The notes beneath the pieces were generated by a model. The model did no database searches. It was given only the letters and a program-made list of their open reading frames with translations, and was not told where the DNA came from. A stretch of DNA of 64,000 nucleotides from Arenimonas sp049195245 (GTDB taxonomy: Bacteria; Pseudomonadota; Gammaproteobacteria; Xanthomonadales; Xanthomonadaceae): assembly GCF_049195245.1 (NCBI RefSeq), contig NZ_JBMIRR010000020.1:62001-126000 (forward strand). Direction: 5' to 3'. The position numbers and the translations under genes were made by a program. Of the stretch, positions 8,380-17,461 are shown one piece after another (position 1 is the stretch's first letter; each line of letters starts with the position of its first letter).

Positions 8380-9462
8380 ATGCCCCGCATGAGATGGACC
8401 GCCTGCCTGTTGCTGGCCCTGCTTGTACCGACGCTGCACGCTCGCGAGCGGCCGCCGGCCACGACCGCCGACGAGGAGCGCGATGCCGCGGCGCTCGCCG
8501 AACTCGCCGACGACGCCGGCCTGCAGCTGCTCGACACCGTGGTGGTCAGCGGCGTGCAGCCGGGCCCCGGCCTGTGGAAGGTTTCGCGCGACGGCCGCGT
8601 GCTATGGGTGCTGGGTACCGTGACGCCGCTGCCCAAGCGCATGGAATGGAATTCCGCCGACGTCGAGCGCCGCATTGCCGCCTCCGGCGTGGTGTTGCTG
8701 CCCCCGCGCGTGGACGTGCAGGCCAAGGGCGCGGCGCTGGGCGGCGTGTTCCTGATCCCGTCGCTGATGCGCGCGCGCAACAACCCGGGCAAGGAAAAAC
8801 TGCAGGACGTGCTGCCCGCCGCCGACTACGCGCGCTGGCAGGCGCTCAAGGCCCGCTACCTGGGCCGCGATGCCGGCGTCGAGAAACGCCGCCCGATCCT
8901 GGCGGCAATGGAGCTGCGCGACGAGGCGCTGGACGATCATGACCTCTCCACCCGCGACATCGTGCGGCGCGCGGTGGACAAGGCGGCGCGTCAGGGCGAC
9001 GTGCCGATCGAACGTCCGACCATCGTGCTGGTGGTCGAAGACGCGAAGGCCGCGCTGAAGGAATTCGCCGCCAGCCCGGTGGACGACCTGGCCTGCTTCC
9101 GCCGCACCCTGGACCAGGTCGAGAACGACTTGGACACCCTGGCCACGCGCGCCAACGCCTGGGCCATCGGCGAAGTGGCGATGCTGGCGGCGCTGCCCTA
9201 CACCGACAACGCCCAGGCCTGCACCGATGCGCTGCTGCAGACCTGGCTGGCCCAGCGCAGCGGCTTCAGCGACCTGCCCGAGCGCGTCAAGGCCGCGTGG
9301 CTCGAGGCCGCGGAAAAGGCACTGGCAACGCATTCGGAGAGTTTCGCCGTGCTGCCGATGGTGCGCGTGGTGGGCGCCAGCGGCTGGCTGGACGTGCTGG
9401 CGCAGCGCGGCTACACGGTGGAGGCGCCGGCGGATTCCGCGGCGGCCGCGGCCTCGCCGTAA
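8380..9462 (+). CDS. TraB/GumN family protein, exported
   Basis: 360 residues with an N-terminal signal peptide (RWTACLLLALLVPTLHA). The mature protein contains GLWKVSRDGRVLWVLGTVTPLPKRMEW, the typical opening of TraB/GumN domains, with the GT motif; the C-terminal part with VLPMVRVVGASGWLDVLAQRGY corresponds to the family's second conserved block. These proteins share a fold with Tiki metalloproteases, although the bacterial members' activity is mostly unknown. Here the usual first-block histidine appears absent (GTVTPLP rather than GT.H), so catalytic activity is doubtful. It is monocistronic with its own promoter and followed by tRNA-Arg on the other strand. Confidence 0.85.
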   Translation: MPRMRWTACLLLALLVPTLHARERPPATTADEERDAAALAELADDAGLQLLDTVVVSGVQPGPGLWKVSRDGRVLWVLGTVTPLPKRMEWNSADVERRIAASGVVLLPPRVDVQAKGAALGGVFLIPSLMRARNNPGKEKLQDVLPAADYARWQALKARYLGRDAGVEKRRPILAAMELRDEALDDHDLSTRDIVRRAVDKAARQGDVPIERPTIVLVVEDAKAALKEFAASPVDDLACFRRTLDQVENDLDTLATRANAWAIGEVAMLAALPYTDNAQACTDALLQTWLAQRSGFSDLPERVKAAWLEAAEKALATHSESFAVLPMVRVVGASGWLDVLAQRGYTVEAPADSAAAAASP

Positions 9463-9500
9463 GCGGGGCCGTGCGCGGCCCGGCCGCGACGAAAAAGGAT

Positions 9501-9577
9501 TGGCGCGCCTGGAGGGATTCGAACCCCCGACCAATGGCTTCGGAAGCCACTACTCTATCCGGCTGAGCTACAGGCGC
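9501..9577 (-). tRNA. tRNA-Arg (anticodon CCG)
   Basis: Read on the minus strand, a 7-bp acceptor stem forms (GCGCCTG with CAGGCGC). The D arm has AGCTCAGCCGGATAGAG, the anticodon loop is TTCCGAA in a GTGGC/GCCAT stem, and the T arm is GGGGGTTCGAATCCCTC. The 3' end is discriminator G followed by an encoded CCA. The anticodon CCG reads the CGG arginine codon. A CATAAT -10 box lies just upstream (9588-9593) and a short T-run follows the 3' end. Confidence 0.97.
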
Positions 9578-9587
9578 GCGGCCGGGC

Positions 9588-9593
9588 ATTATG
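9588..9593 (-). promoter_or_regulatory. -10 element for tRNA-Arg(CCG)
   Basis: CATAAT on the minus strand, about 11 bp upstream of the mature tRNA 5' end, with a weak TTCAGT -35 candidate 18 bp further upstream. Confidence 0.5.
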
Positions 9594-9733
9594 CCACGAA
9601 GGCGCGTCCGGACTGAACGGGGCGTTTTGCAAGGAATGTGTCGCGCCTCACAGCCTGTCCGGTGACGGGTGGGCTTGGACGCGGGCAACGCGTAGTCTCG
9701 GCCGTCTGCCCGCGTACCGGACCGCCCTTGACC

Positions 9734-12511
9734 ATGGATTCCGCTTTCCTCGCCAGCCTGCTGCAGCACCCGTCGCGTCGTGCGCTGCTGGTGCTCGACC
9801 CGCAGGGCAAGGTGATGGCCGGCAACGACCGCGCGCGCGAACTGGTGACTGAAGTGCTGGAGCAGGAACTGCGTCCGGCGCTGGCGCAGGGCATGGCGCA
9901 GCTGGCCACCCATCCCGACCACCAGGTGCACTACCTGCACGAGGGCGAGGGACTGCAGCTGGACTGTGTGCTTCGCGCGGTGCGTTCCGGCGCCGGCCAG
10001 ACCCTGGGCTATACGGTCAGCCTGTTCGGGCTCAACGAAGCGCCCGAGCTGGCCGAGTCGCCCGACCGCGCGCGCTGGCGCTTCGCGCTGGAGAACGCAC
10101 AGGACGGACTGTGGGACTGGAGCGCCGACACCGGCCGCGTCTACCGCTCCAGCCGCTGCCTGAGCATGCTGGGCTATCCGCGCGAATTCCTCGACGACGA
10201 GCTGCACAGCTGGCGCGCCCTGGTGCACCCCGACGACCAGGCGCGCGTCACCGAGGCCCTGGACCAGCACCTCGGCGGCATCCGCCCGAACTACCAGTCC
10301 GAGTACCGCGTACGCGATGCGATGGGCGCCTGGCGCTGGATCCTGGACCGCGGCCGCGTGATCAGCTGGAACCTGGACGGCACGCCGCGCCGCGTGGTCG
10401 GCACGCATACCGATATCACCGGCTACAAGCAGATCGAGGAACAGTTGCGCGAGCGCGAACTGCTGATGAACCAGGCCCAGCACGTGGCCCGCATCGGCAG
10501 CTGGAGCTGGGACCCCGAAGCCGACCGCGTGTGGTGGTCGGACGAGCTCTACCTGATCGCGGGGCTGGCGCCGGGCAGCAAGCCGCCGCCGTTCCGGCGC
10601 CAGCGCGCGCTGTTCGAGGAGAGCTCCTACGAACGCCTGCGCGCGGCCTCGCGCAAGATCCTGCAGGACGGCACGCCCTACAACCTCGAGCTGGTGATGC
10701 TGCGCCCCGACGGCGAACGCCGGCACGTGCTGGCGCGCGGCGAAGGCCTGCGCGGCGACGATGGTCGCGTGATCCGGCTGGTGGGCGTGCTTCACGACGT
10801 CACCGAACAGGTGCGCGCGGAGGAAACCTCGCGCTGGCGCAACGACCTGCTCAACCGCATCGCGGCGCTGGGCCGCATTGGCGGCTTCGAACTGCTGGCC
10901 GACGGCCAGCTGCACTGGACCGACGAGAACTTCCGCATCCACGGCTTCGAGCCCGGCACGCCGATCAGCCTGGAAAGCACGCTGCCGCACTACGAGTCCG
11001 AATCACGCAAGCGGGTGGCCGAGGCGGCGCGCCGCATGTTCGAGCAGGGCTCGCTGGAAGAGACGGTGGAAGCCACCTTCATCACGCCCGACGAGCGCCG
11101 CATCTGGCTGCGCATCACCGGGCGGCTGGAATACCGCGACGGCCAGCCCTACCGCATCACCGGCCTCACCCAGGACATGACCGAGGAGCACGAGGCCAGC
11201 GAGCAGATCGAGCAGCTGGCCCACTACGACACGCTGACCGGCCTGCCCAACCGCTTCCTGTTCCGACGCCGCGCCGAAGACGCGATCGCGGCGGTGCGCA
11301 ACGGCGAGCCACCGCTGGCCTTGCTGTTCCTGGACCTGGACCGCTTCAAGAACGTCAACGACACCCTGGGCCACGAGGCCGGCGACCGGCTGCTGCAGGA
11401 AGTGGCCGGCCGGCTGGCCACCTGCGTGCGCGGCAGCGACCTGGTCGGGCGCCTGGGCGGCGACGAGTTCCTGATCCTGCTGCGCGAAGTGGCGCGGCCC
11501 GAGGACGCGGCGGTGGTGGCGCGCAAGATCATCGCGGCGCTGGGCGAGCCGGTGCTGCTCAACGACACCGAGGCCAAGGTCGGCTGCAGCATCGGCATCG
11601 CCCTGCTGGGCGAGGGCAGCCCCGACCTGGAGGCGCTGCTGCGCGCGGCGGACACGGCCATGTACGCGGCCAAGGACGCCGGCCGCAACACCTACCAGTT
11701 CTACAGCGACAGCTTCTTCGAGAAGGTGCAGCGCCGGGTCACGCTGGAGCAGGAGCTGCGGCTGGCGCTGCCGCGCGGCGAACTGAGCCTGGTCTACCAG
11801 CCCACGCTGTCGCTGGCCGACGGCCGGGTGGCGGGCATCGAGGCGCTGCTTCGGTGGCGCACCGCCGCCGGCGACCAGCGCTCGCCGGTAGAGTTCATCC
11901 CGATCGCCGAGGACAGCGGCGAGATCCTGGCCATCGGCCGCTGGGTGCTGGGCGAGGCCTGCCGCCAGGCCTGCGCCTGGCATGCCGCGGGCCTGGAGTT
12001 CGGCCGGATCGCGGTGAACGTGTCGGCGGTGCAGCTGCGCGACCCGCAGTTCGCCGACGACGTGATCGATCTGTGCAACCAGAGCGGCTGGCCCACCGAC
12101 CGGCTGGAGCTGGAGCTGACCGAGTCGGCCCTGATGCGCGACACCGACGTGCTGCGCCGGGCCTTCGACATCTTCGCCAGCAACGGCATCACCCTGGCGG
12201 TGGACGATTTCGGCACGGGCTTCTCGAACCTGGCCTACCTGCACCGCTTCCCGGTGCGGCACCTGAAGATCGACCGCAGCTTCGTGCAGCAGATGGTGGC
12301 CGGCGATCGCATGCGCGGCCTGACCCAGGCGGTGGTGAGCCTGGGCCACGCGCTGGGCATGGAAGTGGTGGCCGAAGGGGTGGAGACCGAGCAGGCGCTG
12401 GCGATGCTGCGCGAGCAGGGCTGCGACCAGGCGCAGGGCTACCTGTTCACGCGGCCGCTGTCGCCGGCCGATCTGGAAACCTGGCTGCGGGCCCAGGCCG
12501 AACCCGACTGA
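9734..12511 (+). CDS. PAS-GGDEF-EAL bifunctional cyclic-di-GMP signalling protein
   Basis: 925 residues, no membrane segment. Several PAS/PAC modules fill the first 500 residues (for example the segments ending GTHTDITGYKQIEEQL, VLHDVTEQVRAEE and GLTQDMTEEHEASEQ). The diguanylate cyclase domain has an intact GGDEF at about 575-579 and an RGSD inhibitory I-site five residues before it. The phosphodiesterase domain has EALLRW at about 703, NVSAVQL, ELTESAL, DDFGTGFSNLAYL, KIDRSFV and AEGVET, all catalytic residues present. Both activities are therefore possible, with PAS input deciding the balance. The ATG at 9734 was chosen because upstream in-frame sequence overlaps the tRNA promoter region. 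Confidence 0.93.
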   Translation: MDSAFLASLLQHPSRRALLVLDPQGKVMAGNDRARELVTEVLEQELRPALAQGMAQLATHPDHQVHYLHEGEGLQLDCVLRAVRSGAGQTLGYTVSLFGLNEAPELAESPDRARWRFALENAQDGLWDWSADTGRVYRSSRCLSMLGYPREFLDDELHSWRALVHPDDQARVTEALDQHLGGIRPNYQSEYRVRDAMGAWRWILDRGRVISWNLDGTPRRVVGTHTDITGYKQIEEQLRERELLMNQAQHVARIGSWSWDPEADRVWWSDELYLIAGLAPGSKPPPFRRQRALFEESSYERLRAASRKILQDGTPYNLELVMLRPDGERRHVLARGEGLRGDDGRVIRLVGVLHDVTEQVRAEETSRWRNDLLNRIAALGRIGGFELLADGQLHWTDENFRIHGFEPGTPISLESTLPHYESESRKRVAEAARRMFEQGSLEETVEATFITPDERRIWLRITGRLEYRDGQPYRITGLTQDMTEEHEASEQIEQLAHYDTLTGLPNRFLFRRRAEDAIAAVRNGEPPLALLFLDLDRFKNVNDTLGHEAGDRLLQEVAGRLATCVRGSDLVGRLGGDEFLILLREVARPEDAAVVARKIIAALGEPVLLNDTEAKVGCSIGIALLGEGSPDLEALLRAADTAMYAAKDAGRNTYQFYSDSFFEKVQRRVTLEQELRLALPRGELSLVYQPTLSLADGRVAGIEALLRWRTAAGDQRSPVEFIPIAEDSGEILAIGRWVLGEACRQACAWHAAGLEFGRIAVNVSAVQLRDPQFADDVIDLCNQSGWPTDRLELELTESALMRDTDVLRRAFDIFASNGITLAVDDFGTGFSNLAYLHRFPVRHLKIDRSFVQQMVAGDRMRGLTQAVVSLGHALGMEVVAEGVETEQALAMLREQGCDQAQGYLFTRPLSPADLETWLRAQAEPD

Positions 12512-12535
12512 GGCCGGGTCCGGCCGGGCCGCGGG

Positions 12536-12751
12536 TCAGCGTCGCGGGGTGTACAGCGCGGCGTGGATGCAGGACAGCACGTTGGCGATCCAGCCGCCGA
12601 GCGTGAAGGTCACCAGCCACAGCACGCCGGCCAGGATCAGCCAGAAGATGGCCCAGAGGACCCGGCCCTGGACCAGCTGGCCCAGACCCGGGATGAAGAA
12701 GCTGCAGATCGCGGCGATGACGTTGCCGGTGGAACCCTGGCCTGCGCTCAT
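12536..12751 (-). CDS. Small two-helix membrane protein (YqaE/Pmp3-like)
   Basis: 71 residues. Two hydrophobic segments: about 11-27 (VIAAICSFFIPGLGQLV) and about 32-58 (LWAIFWLILAGVLWLVTFTL), joined by a short basic turn (QGR), ending HAALYTPRR. The layout, with PGLGQ in the first helix and a closing IHAALY, resembles the Pmp3/YqaE family of small inner-membrane proteins linked to membrane potential and stress. Gene is convergent with the GGDEF-EAL gene (24-bp gap). The ATG at 12751 is the first that gives this protein; longer in-frame sequence upstream runs over ubiA and is a shadow. Confidence 0.75.
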   Translation of the reverse strand: MSAGQGSTGNVIAAICSFFIPGLGQLVQGRVLWAIFWLILAGVLWLVTFTLGGWIANVLSCIHAALYTPRR

Positions 12752-12850
12752 GGTGCGGTGCTTCCTCTTGCGGTGGCGGACGTCTGCAATCTGGGGACGC
12801 CATGCCCCGGGATCAAGGGCCGGCGCTACGGGACGGCCGCTGCGCTCTGC

Positions 12851-12856
12851 TAGGCT
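12851..12856 (+). promoter_or_regulatory. Putative -10 element for a leaderless ubiA transcript
   Basis: TAGGCT ends exactly 6 bp before the ubiA ATG at 12863, the same spacing as at 7482-7487. There is no Shine-Dalgarno sequence in front of the ATG. Confidence 0.4.
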
Positions 12857-12862
12857 TTGCGC

Positions 12863-13774
12863 ATGTCCTACGAACGCCACTCGCCCCCGGTCGCGGCGCC
12901 CGAGCCCGCGACCTGGCGCCAGCGCCTGCCGCTCTATTGGCAGCTGATCCGGGGCGACCGCCCGGTCGGCACCCTGCTGCTGCTCTGGCCCACCTGGTGG
13001 GCGCTGTGGCTGGCCGCGGGCGGCGTGCCGCCGCTGGGCACCCTGCTGGTGTTCACCGCAGGCGTGTGGCTGACGCGCTCGGCCGGCTGCGTGATCAACG
13101 ACTACAACGACCGCTGGCTGGACCCGCACGTGGACCGCACCAAGGCCCGGCCCATGGCTACCGGTGCGGTGTCGCCGCGCGAGGGCCTGGCGGTGTTCGC
13201 GGTGCTGATGCTGGTCGCGTTCGGGCTGGTGCTGCTGACCAACCGGCTCACGGTCTACCTGAGCGTGGTCGCGGTGGTGCTGGCGGCGACCTATCCGCTG
13301 CTCAAGCGCTACACCTACCTGCCGCAGGTCTACCTGGGCATCGCCTTCGGCTGGGGCATCCCGATGGCATTCGCGGCGGTGCAGGGCACGGTGCCGCCGC
13401 TGGCCTGGCTGCTGTTCCTCGGCAACCTGCTGTGGACCACCGGCTACGACACCTGGTACGCCATGGTGGACCGCGAGGACGACCTGCGCGCCGGCGCCAA
13501 GTCCACCGCCATCCTGTTCGGCGACGCCGACCTGGTGGCGCTGGGCATCCTGTACGCCGGCTTCTTCTGGGCCATGTGGCTGGTCGGTGCCCGCGCCGGA
13601 CTGGGCGTCTACTACCAGGCCGGCCTGGTGCTGTCGCTGCTGCTGGTGCTGGGCCAGTTCTGGATCGCGCGCGGCCGCGGCCGCGAGGCCTGCTTCATGG
13701 CCTTCAGGGCCAACCAGTGGGTGGGACTGGCGGTGTTCGCCGGCATCGCCGCGCACTACGCGCTGGCCGGCTGA
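12863..13774 (+). CDS. ubiA: 4-hydroxybenzoate octaprenyltransferase
   Basis: 303 residues, a polytopic inner-membrane prenyltransferase that attaches the polyprenyl tail to 4-hydroxybenzoate in ubiquinone synthesis. The two Asp-rich metal/diphosphate sites are present: NDYNDRWLDPHVDRTKARP and DTWYAMVDREDDLRAG. Hydrophobic helices fill the rest (for example LLLWPTWWALWLAAGG and LGIAFGWGIPMAF). A TTG six bases upstream could also serve as start, but the ATG is preferred. No chorismate lyase (ubiC) is adjacent; the next gene is an unrelated Rid protein. Confidence 0.93.
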   Translation: MSYERHSPPVAAPEPATWRQRLPLYWQLIRGDRPVGTLLLLWPTWWALWLAAGGVPPLGTLLVFTAGVWLTRSAGCVINDYNDRWLDPHVDRTKARPMATGAVSPREGLAVFAVLMLVAFGLVLLTNRLTVYLSVVAVVLAATYPLLKRYTYLPQVYLGIAFGWGIPMAFAAVQGTVPPLAWLLFLGNLLWTTGYDTWYAMVDREDDLRAGAKSTAILFGDADLVALGILYAGFFWAMWLVGARAGLGVYYQAGLVLSLLLVLGQFWIARGRGREACFMAFRANQWVGLAVFAGIAAHYALAG

Positions 13775-13863
13775 GCCGCGTCCCCGGCGGACCATGACCT
13801 CAGGCCCATGCGCCGGGCCCGGGATCGGGCAGGCTGCGGCTTCAACCCTAGCCGGAGCCCGAC

Positions 13864-14430
13864 ATGCCTCGTCACCGTCCCCGCCTTGCCCCTGCCGTGC
13901 TGCTGCTGGCGCTGGCTGCGTACCTTCCGCTGGCCCAGGCCGCGCCGCCGGCCGAACCTGCGCCGAGTCGTGAGCATCTGGCCCCGGCGGGCTGGGAGAA
14001 CGCCTACCACCGCTACCACTACTCGCCGGTGGTGAAGGTGGGCGACATGGTCATCGTGTCGGGCATTCCCGCCGCGGTGGGCGACACCTACGAAGCGCGG
14101 GTGCGCTGGATGTTCGAGGAACTCAAGGCGCACCTGGCCGCCGCGGGCGCCAGCCTCGCCGACGTGGTGGAAATCACCACCTACCACGTGCAGCCGAAGG
14201 ACTCGAAAGGTTTTGGCGAGGAGTTCGACCGCTTTGCGCCCATCCACGCCGAATATTTCCGCGACCACTATCCGGCCTGGAGTGCGGTGGGCACGACCGC
14301 GCTGATGCAGGACGGGGCGCCGGTGGAGATGCGCGCCGTGGCGATCCTGGGTTCCGGGCGCGCGCCGCGCGCGGACATCCCGGTGCCGGCGACCGCACCC
14401 GCGGAGGCCACGTCCGACGGGAAGGACTGA
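13864..14430 (+). CDS. RidA-family protein with signal peptide
   Basis: 188 residues. An N-terminal signal peptide (LAPAVLLLALAAYLPLAQA) precedes a YjgF/YER057c/UK114 domain (about 45-160: VVKVGDMVIVSGIPA, ADVVEITTYHV, AWSAVGTTALMQDGAPVEMRAVAI). Canonical RidA proteins deaminate reactive enamines in the cytosol. The arginine that binds the substrate carboxylate in RidA is not obvious here, so this exported member probably has another role. Convergent with comF. Confidence 0.8.
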   Translation: MPRHRPRLAPAVLLLALAAYLPLAQAAPPAEPAPSREHLAPAGWENAYHRYHYSPVVKVGDMVIVSGIPAAVGDTYEARVRWMFEELKAHLAAAGASLADVVEITTYHVQPKDSKGFGEEFDRFAPIHAEYFRDHYPAWSAVGTTALMQDGAPVEMRAVAILGSGRAPRADIPVPATAPAEATSDGKD

Positions 14431-14448
14431 GTCCCCCGCGCCCGGGCC

Positions 14449-15153
14449 TCACGCCGGCGGCAGCGCGCGCGCCAGCACCCAGGCATCCACCCGGGCGACA
14501 CCGGCGCGACGCAGCGCCTGCGCGCATTCGGCCAGGGTGGCGCCGGTGGTCATCACGTCGTCCACCAGGGCCACGTGCGCCGGCAGTGCGCCGGGCGTGA
14601 CCGAAAAGGCGCTGCGCACGTTGTGCCGGCGCGCGCGCGCGTCGAGTTCGGACTGTGCCGCCGTGACCCGCACCCGCCGCAGCCGGTCGGCGACCAGCGG
14701 CAGGGCCAAGGCGCGGGACAGGGGGCGCGCCAGCTCCAGCGCCTGGTCGTAGCCGCGCTGCCGCAGTCGCGAGGGATGCAGCGGTACGGGCACCAGCGCC
14801 TGCGGGCGCGCCGCGTGGCGCAGGCCTTCGAACATCAGCTGCGAAAGCAGGCGACCGGCGGCCAGGTCGGCATGGAACTTGAAGCGCGGCAGCAGCCGGT
14901 CGACCGGGAAACCGTAGACCAGGGCCGCGTGGCAGCCGGCGAACGGCAGCGGGTCGCGCAGGCAGCGCGGGCAGGCGCCCTCGGCCGGCAGGGGCAGGGC
15001 GCAGCGCCCGCAGGCCCGTGGCGACCAGGGCAGGGTGGCGCGGCAGGCGCCGCACAGGTCCTGGTCGTTCTCGCCGTACTCGCTGCAGACCAGGCAGCGG
15101 GCGGGCAGCAGGGCCAGGCCCAGGCGGCGCGACCAGGCGGCGATCCGGCTCAT
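14449..15153 (-). CDS. comF: ComF family protein (phosphoribosyltransferase-like)
   Basis: 234 residues. A four-plus-four cysteine double zinc ribbon occupies the first 65 residues (CLVCSEYGE, CGAC, CGRCALP, CPRC), followed by a type I phosphoribosyltransferase domain with the PRPP loop VALVDDVMTTGAT and the basic QRGYDQALELAR segment. ComF/GntX proteins are needed for DNA uptake in naturally competent species. Divergent from bioB with 96 bp between the starts. Confidence 0.9.
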   Translation of the reverse strand: MSRIAAWSRRLGLALLPARCLVCSEYGENDQDLCGACRATLPWSPRACGRCALPLPAEGACPRCLRDPLPFAGCHAALVYGFPVDRLLPRFKFHADLAAGRLLSQLMFEGLRHAARPQALVPVPLHPSRLRQRGYDQALELARPLSRALALPLVADRLRRVRVTAAQSELDARARRHNVRSAFSVTPGALPAHVALVDDVMTTGATLAECAQALRRAGVARVDAWVLARALPPA

Positions 15154-15183
15154 CGGGCGTCTACCGGACGGCGCCGGGTTTGG

Positions 15184-15212
15184 TTGACAGGGGTGGGCAT
15201 GCTCACCAGACT
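15184..15212 (+). promoter_or_regulatory. Putative sigma-70 promoter of the bioBFHC cluster
   Basis: TTGACA at 15184-15189, a 17-bp spacer and CAGACT at 15207-15212. The predicted transcript has a leader of about 30 nt before bioB. I do not see a convincing BirA operator (paired TTGTAAACC/GGTTTACAA) in this gap. Confidence 0.5.
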
Positions 15213-15249
15213 CCGCTGTCCAACGCCGCCGCGCCGTCAGGGTTCCGCC

Positions 15250-16266
15250 ATGCCTGCTGTCATCCGCCACGACTGGTCGCGCGAGGAAGTGCTCGCGCTG
15301 TTCGACCTGCCCTTCCCGGAGCTGATGTACCGCGCCGCGGGCGTGCACCGCGAGCGCTTCGACCCCACGCAGGTGCAGGTGTCCACCCTGCTGTCGGTGA
15401 AGACCGGCGGCTGCCCCGAGGATTGCGCCTACTGCCCGCAGGCCGCGCGCTACGACACCGGCGTGCAGGCCCAGAAGCTGATGGGCCTGGACGAGGTGCT
15501 GGACAAGGCCCGGGCCGCCAAGGCCGCCGGCGCCTCGCGCTTCTGCATGGGCGCGGCCTGGCGCAGTCCGAAGGACCGCGACATCCCGAAGGTGGCCGAG
15601 ATGATCCGCGAGGTGAAGGCCCTGGGCCTGGAAACCTGCGCCACGCTCGGCATGCTCAAGGGCGAGCAGGCCCAGGCCCTGCGCGCCGCCGGCCTGGACT
15701 ACTACAACCACAACCTCGACACCGCGCCGGAGTTCTACGGCGAAGTGATCCACACCCGCGAGTACCAGGACCGCCTGGACACCCTGGGCCACGTGCGCGA
15801 CGCCGGCATGAAGACCTGCTGCGGCGGCATCGTCGGCATGGGCGAGTCGCGCGCGCAGCGTGCCGGCCTGCTGCAGGCCTTGGCCAACCTGCCCGCGCAT
15901 CCGGACTCGGTGCCGATCAACCGGCTGGTGCAGGTCGAGGGCACGCCGCTCAAGGGCACGGCCCTGCTGGACCCGTTCGAATTCGTGCGCACGATTGCGG
16001 TCGCGCGGCTGCTGATGCCGGCGGCGATGGTGCGGCTTTCGGCCGGACGCGCCGAGATGAACGACGAGCTGCAGGCCCTGTGCTTCCTCGCGGGCGCCAA
16101 CTCGATCTTCTACGGCGAGAAGCTGCTGACCACCGGCAACCCGGACGTCGAGGCCGACCAGGCGCTGTTCGCGCGCCTGGGGCTGGCGCCGATGCCGGTG
16201 GTGCAGGAATCCAACACCGTGCACGCCGACATCGTCGTGCCGGCCAAGCCCGCCTGCGCGGCCTGA
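15250..16266 (+). CDS. bioB: Biotin synthase
   Basis: 338 residues, a radical-SAM enzyme that inserts sulfur into dethiobiotin. The SAM-cluster motif is CPEDCAYC (CxxxCxxC), preceded by STLLSVKTGG. YYNHNLDT and RLSAGRAEM are the second-cluster and substrate-binding regions. First gene of bioB-bioF-bioH-bioC, with bioF starting 1 bp after its stop. The ATG at 15250 gives the normal family N-terminus (WSREEVLALFDLPFPELMY). Confidence 0.97.
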   Translation: MPAVIRHDWSREEVLALFDLPFPELMYRAAGVHRERFDPTQVQVSTLLSVKTGGCPEDCAYCPQAARYDTGVQAQKLMGLDEVLDKARAAKAAGASRFCMGAAWRSPKDRDIPKVAEMIREVKALGLETCATLGMLKGEQAQALRAAGLDYYNHNLDTAPEFYGEVIHTREYQDRLDTLGHVRDAGMKTCCGGIVGMGESRAQRAGLLQALANLPAHPDSVPINRLVQVEGTPLKGTALLDPFEFVRTIAVARLLMPAAMVRLSAGRAEMNDELQALCFLAGANSIFYGEKLLTTGNPDVEADQALFARLGLAPMPVVQESNTVHADIVVPAKPACAA

Positions 16267-16267
16267 C

Positions 16268-17461
16268 ATGGCCCGCACCCGGCTTGCCGATCGCATCGCC
16301 GCTGCCCGCGCCGAGCGCGTGGCGGCCAACGCCGTGCGCACCCGCCGCGAGATCCAGGCGCGCGAAGGCGCCCAGGTGCTGGTCGATGGCCGCACCCTGA
16401 CCAGCTTCTGCGGCAACGACTACCTGGGCCTGAGCCAGCACCTGGACGTGGTGGCCGCGCTCCAGGAAGCCGCCGCCTGGCATGGCGTGGGCAGCACCGG
16501 TTCGGCCCTGGTCAGCGGCCACCACGGCGAACACGCCGCGTTCGAACGCGAGATGGCGCAGTGGCTGGGCTACGAACGCGCCCTGCTGTTCGGCAGCGGC
16601 TACCTGGCCAACCTGGCGGTGATGCAGTCGCTGCTGGGCGAGGGCGACAGCTGCGTGCAGGACAAGCTAAACCACGCCTGCCTGATCGACGGCGCGCGAC
16701 TGGCCGGCTGCGAGCTCAAGCGCTACCCGCACGCCGACGTCGAGGCTGCGATGCGCCAGCTGATGTCGCGCCGCGAAGGCGCCGCGCTGCTCGCCACCGA
16801 CGGCGTCTTCAGCATGGACGGCGACCAGGCCCCGCTGGCCGACTTGGCCCTGGTGGCTCGCACGCAGGACGCAATGCTGTACGTGGACGATGCGCACGGC
16901 ATCGGCGTGCTGGGGCCGGAAGGCCGCGGCAGCCTGGCGGTGGCGAGCCTGGGCGCGCGCGAAGTGCCACTGCTGCTGGTGCCGCTGGGCAAGGCCTTTG
17001 GTGGCCAGGGCGCGGTGCTGCTGGGTAGCGACGATGTGGTCGGCCACGTGGCCGAAACCGCGCGGCCCTACCTGTTCTCCACCGCGCCGGCACCGGCCAT
17101 GGCTTCGGCCATGCGCGCCAGCCTGCAGCTGATCCGCACCCAGCCCTGGCGCCGCGCCAAGCTGGCCTCGCTGGTGGCTCGTTTCCGTCGCGGCGCGTCG
17201 GCACTGGGCCTGCCGCTGCAGGAATCGTTCACGCCGATCCAGCCGATCGTGCTGGGCGACAACGCGCGTGCGCTGGCCGTGTCCAGGGCATTGGAAGCCC
17301 AGGGTTACCTCGTCACCGCCATCCGCCCGCCCACCGTGCCCGAGAACCAGGCGCGCCTGCGCATCACCTTCTCGGTCGAGCATCGCGAACAGGACGTGGA
17401 CGGCCTGCTGCAGGCCCTGGCCGAGGCGGTCAAGGCGCGTCCCGACCCGATCCCCGCATGA
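16268..17461 (+). CDS. bioF: 8-amino-7-oxononanoate synthase
   Basis: 397 residues, a PLP-dependent alpha-oxoamine synthase that condenses pimeloyl-ACP with alanine. Seen: SFCGNDYLGL near the N-terminus, GSTGSALVSGHHGEHAAFE, DDAHGIGVLGPEGRG (cofactor Asp and His), and the PLP lysine in PLGKAFGGQGA. Length is typical. Translationally coupled to bioH: the start of bioH overlaps its stop as ATGA. Confidence 0.97.
   Translation: MARTRLADRIAAARAERVAANAVRTRREIQAREGAQVLVDGRTLTSFCGNDYLGLSQHLDVVAALQEAAAWHGVGSTGSALVSGHHGEHAAFEREMAQWLGYERALLFGSGYLANLAVMQSLLGEGDSCVQDKLNHACLIDGARLAGCELKRYPHADVEAAMRQLMSRREGAALLATDGVFSMDGDQAPLADLALVARTQDAMLYVDDAHGIGVLGPEGRGSLAVASLGAREVPLLLVPLGKAFGGQGAVLLGSDDVVGHVAETARPYLFSTAPAPAMASAMRASLQLIRTQPWRRAKLASLVARFRRGASALGLPLQESFTPIQPIVLGDNARALAVSRALEAQGYLVTAIRPPTVPENQARLRITFSVEHREQDVDGLLQALAEAVKARPDPIPA

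Noticed and set aside
15154..15249. A BirA operator before bioB
   Set aside because: Only a partial GGTTTGGTTGACA-like stretch is seen; the paired half-sites are missing.
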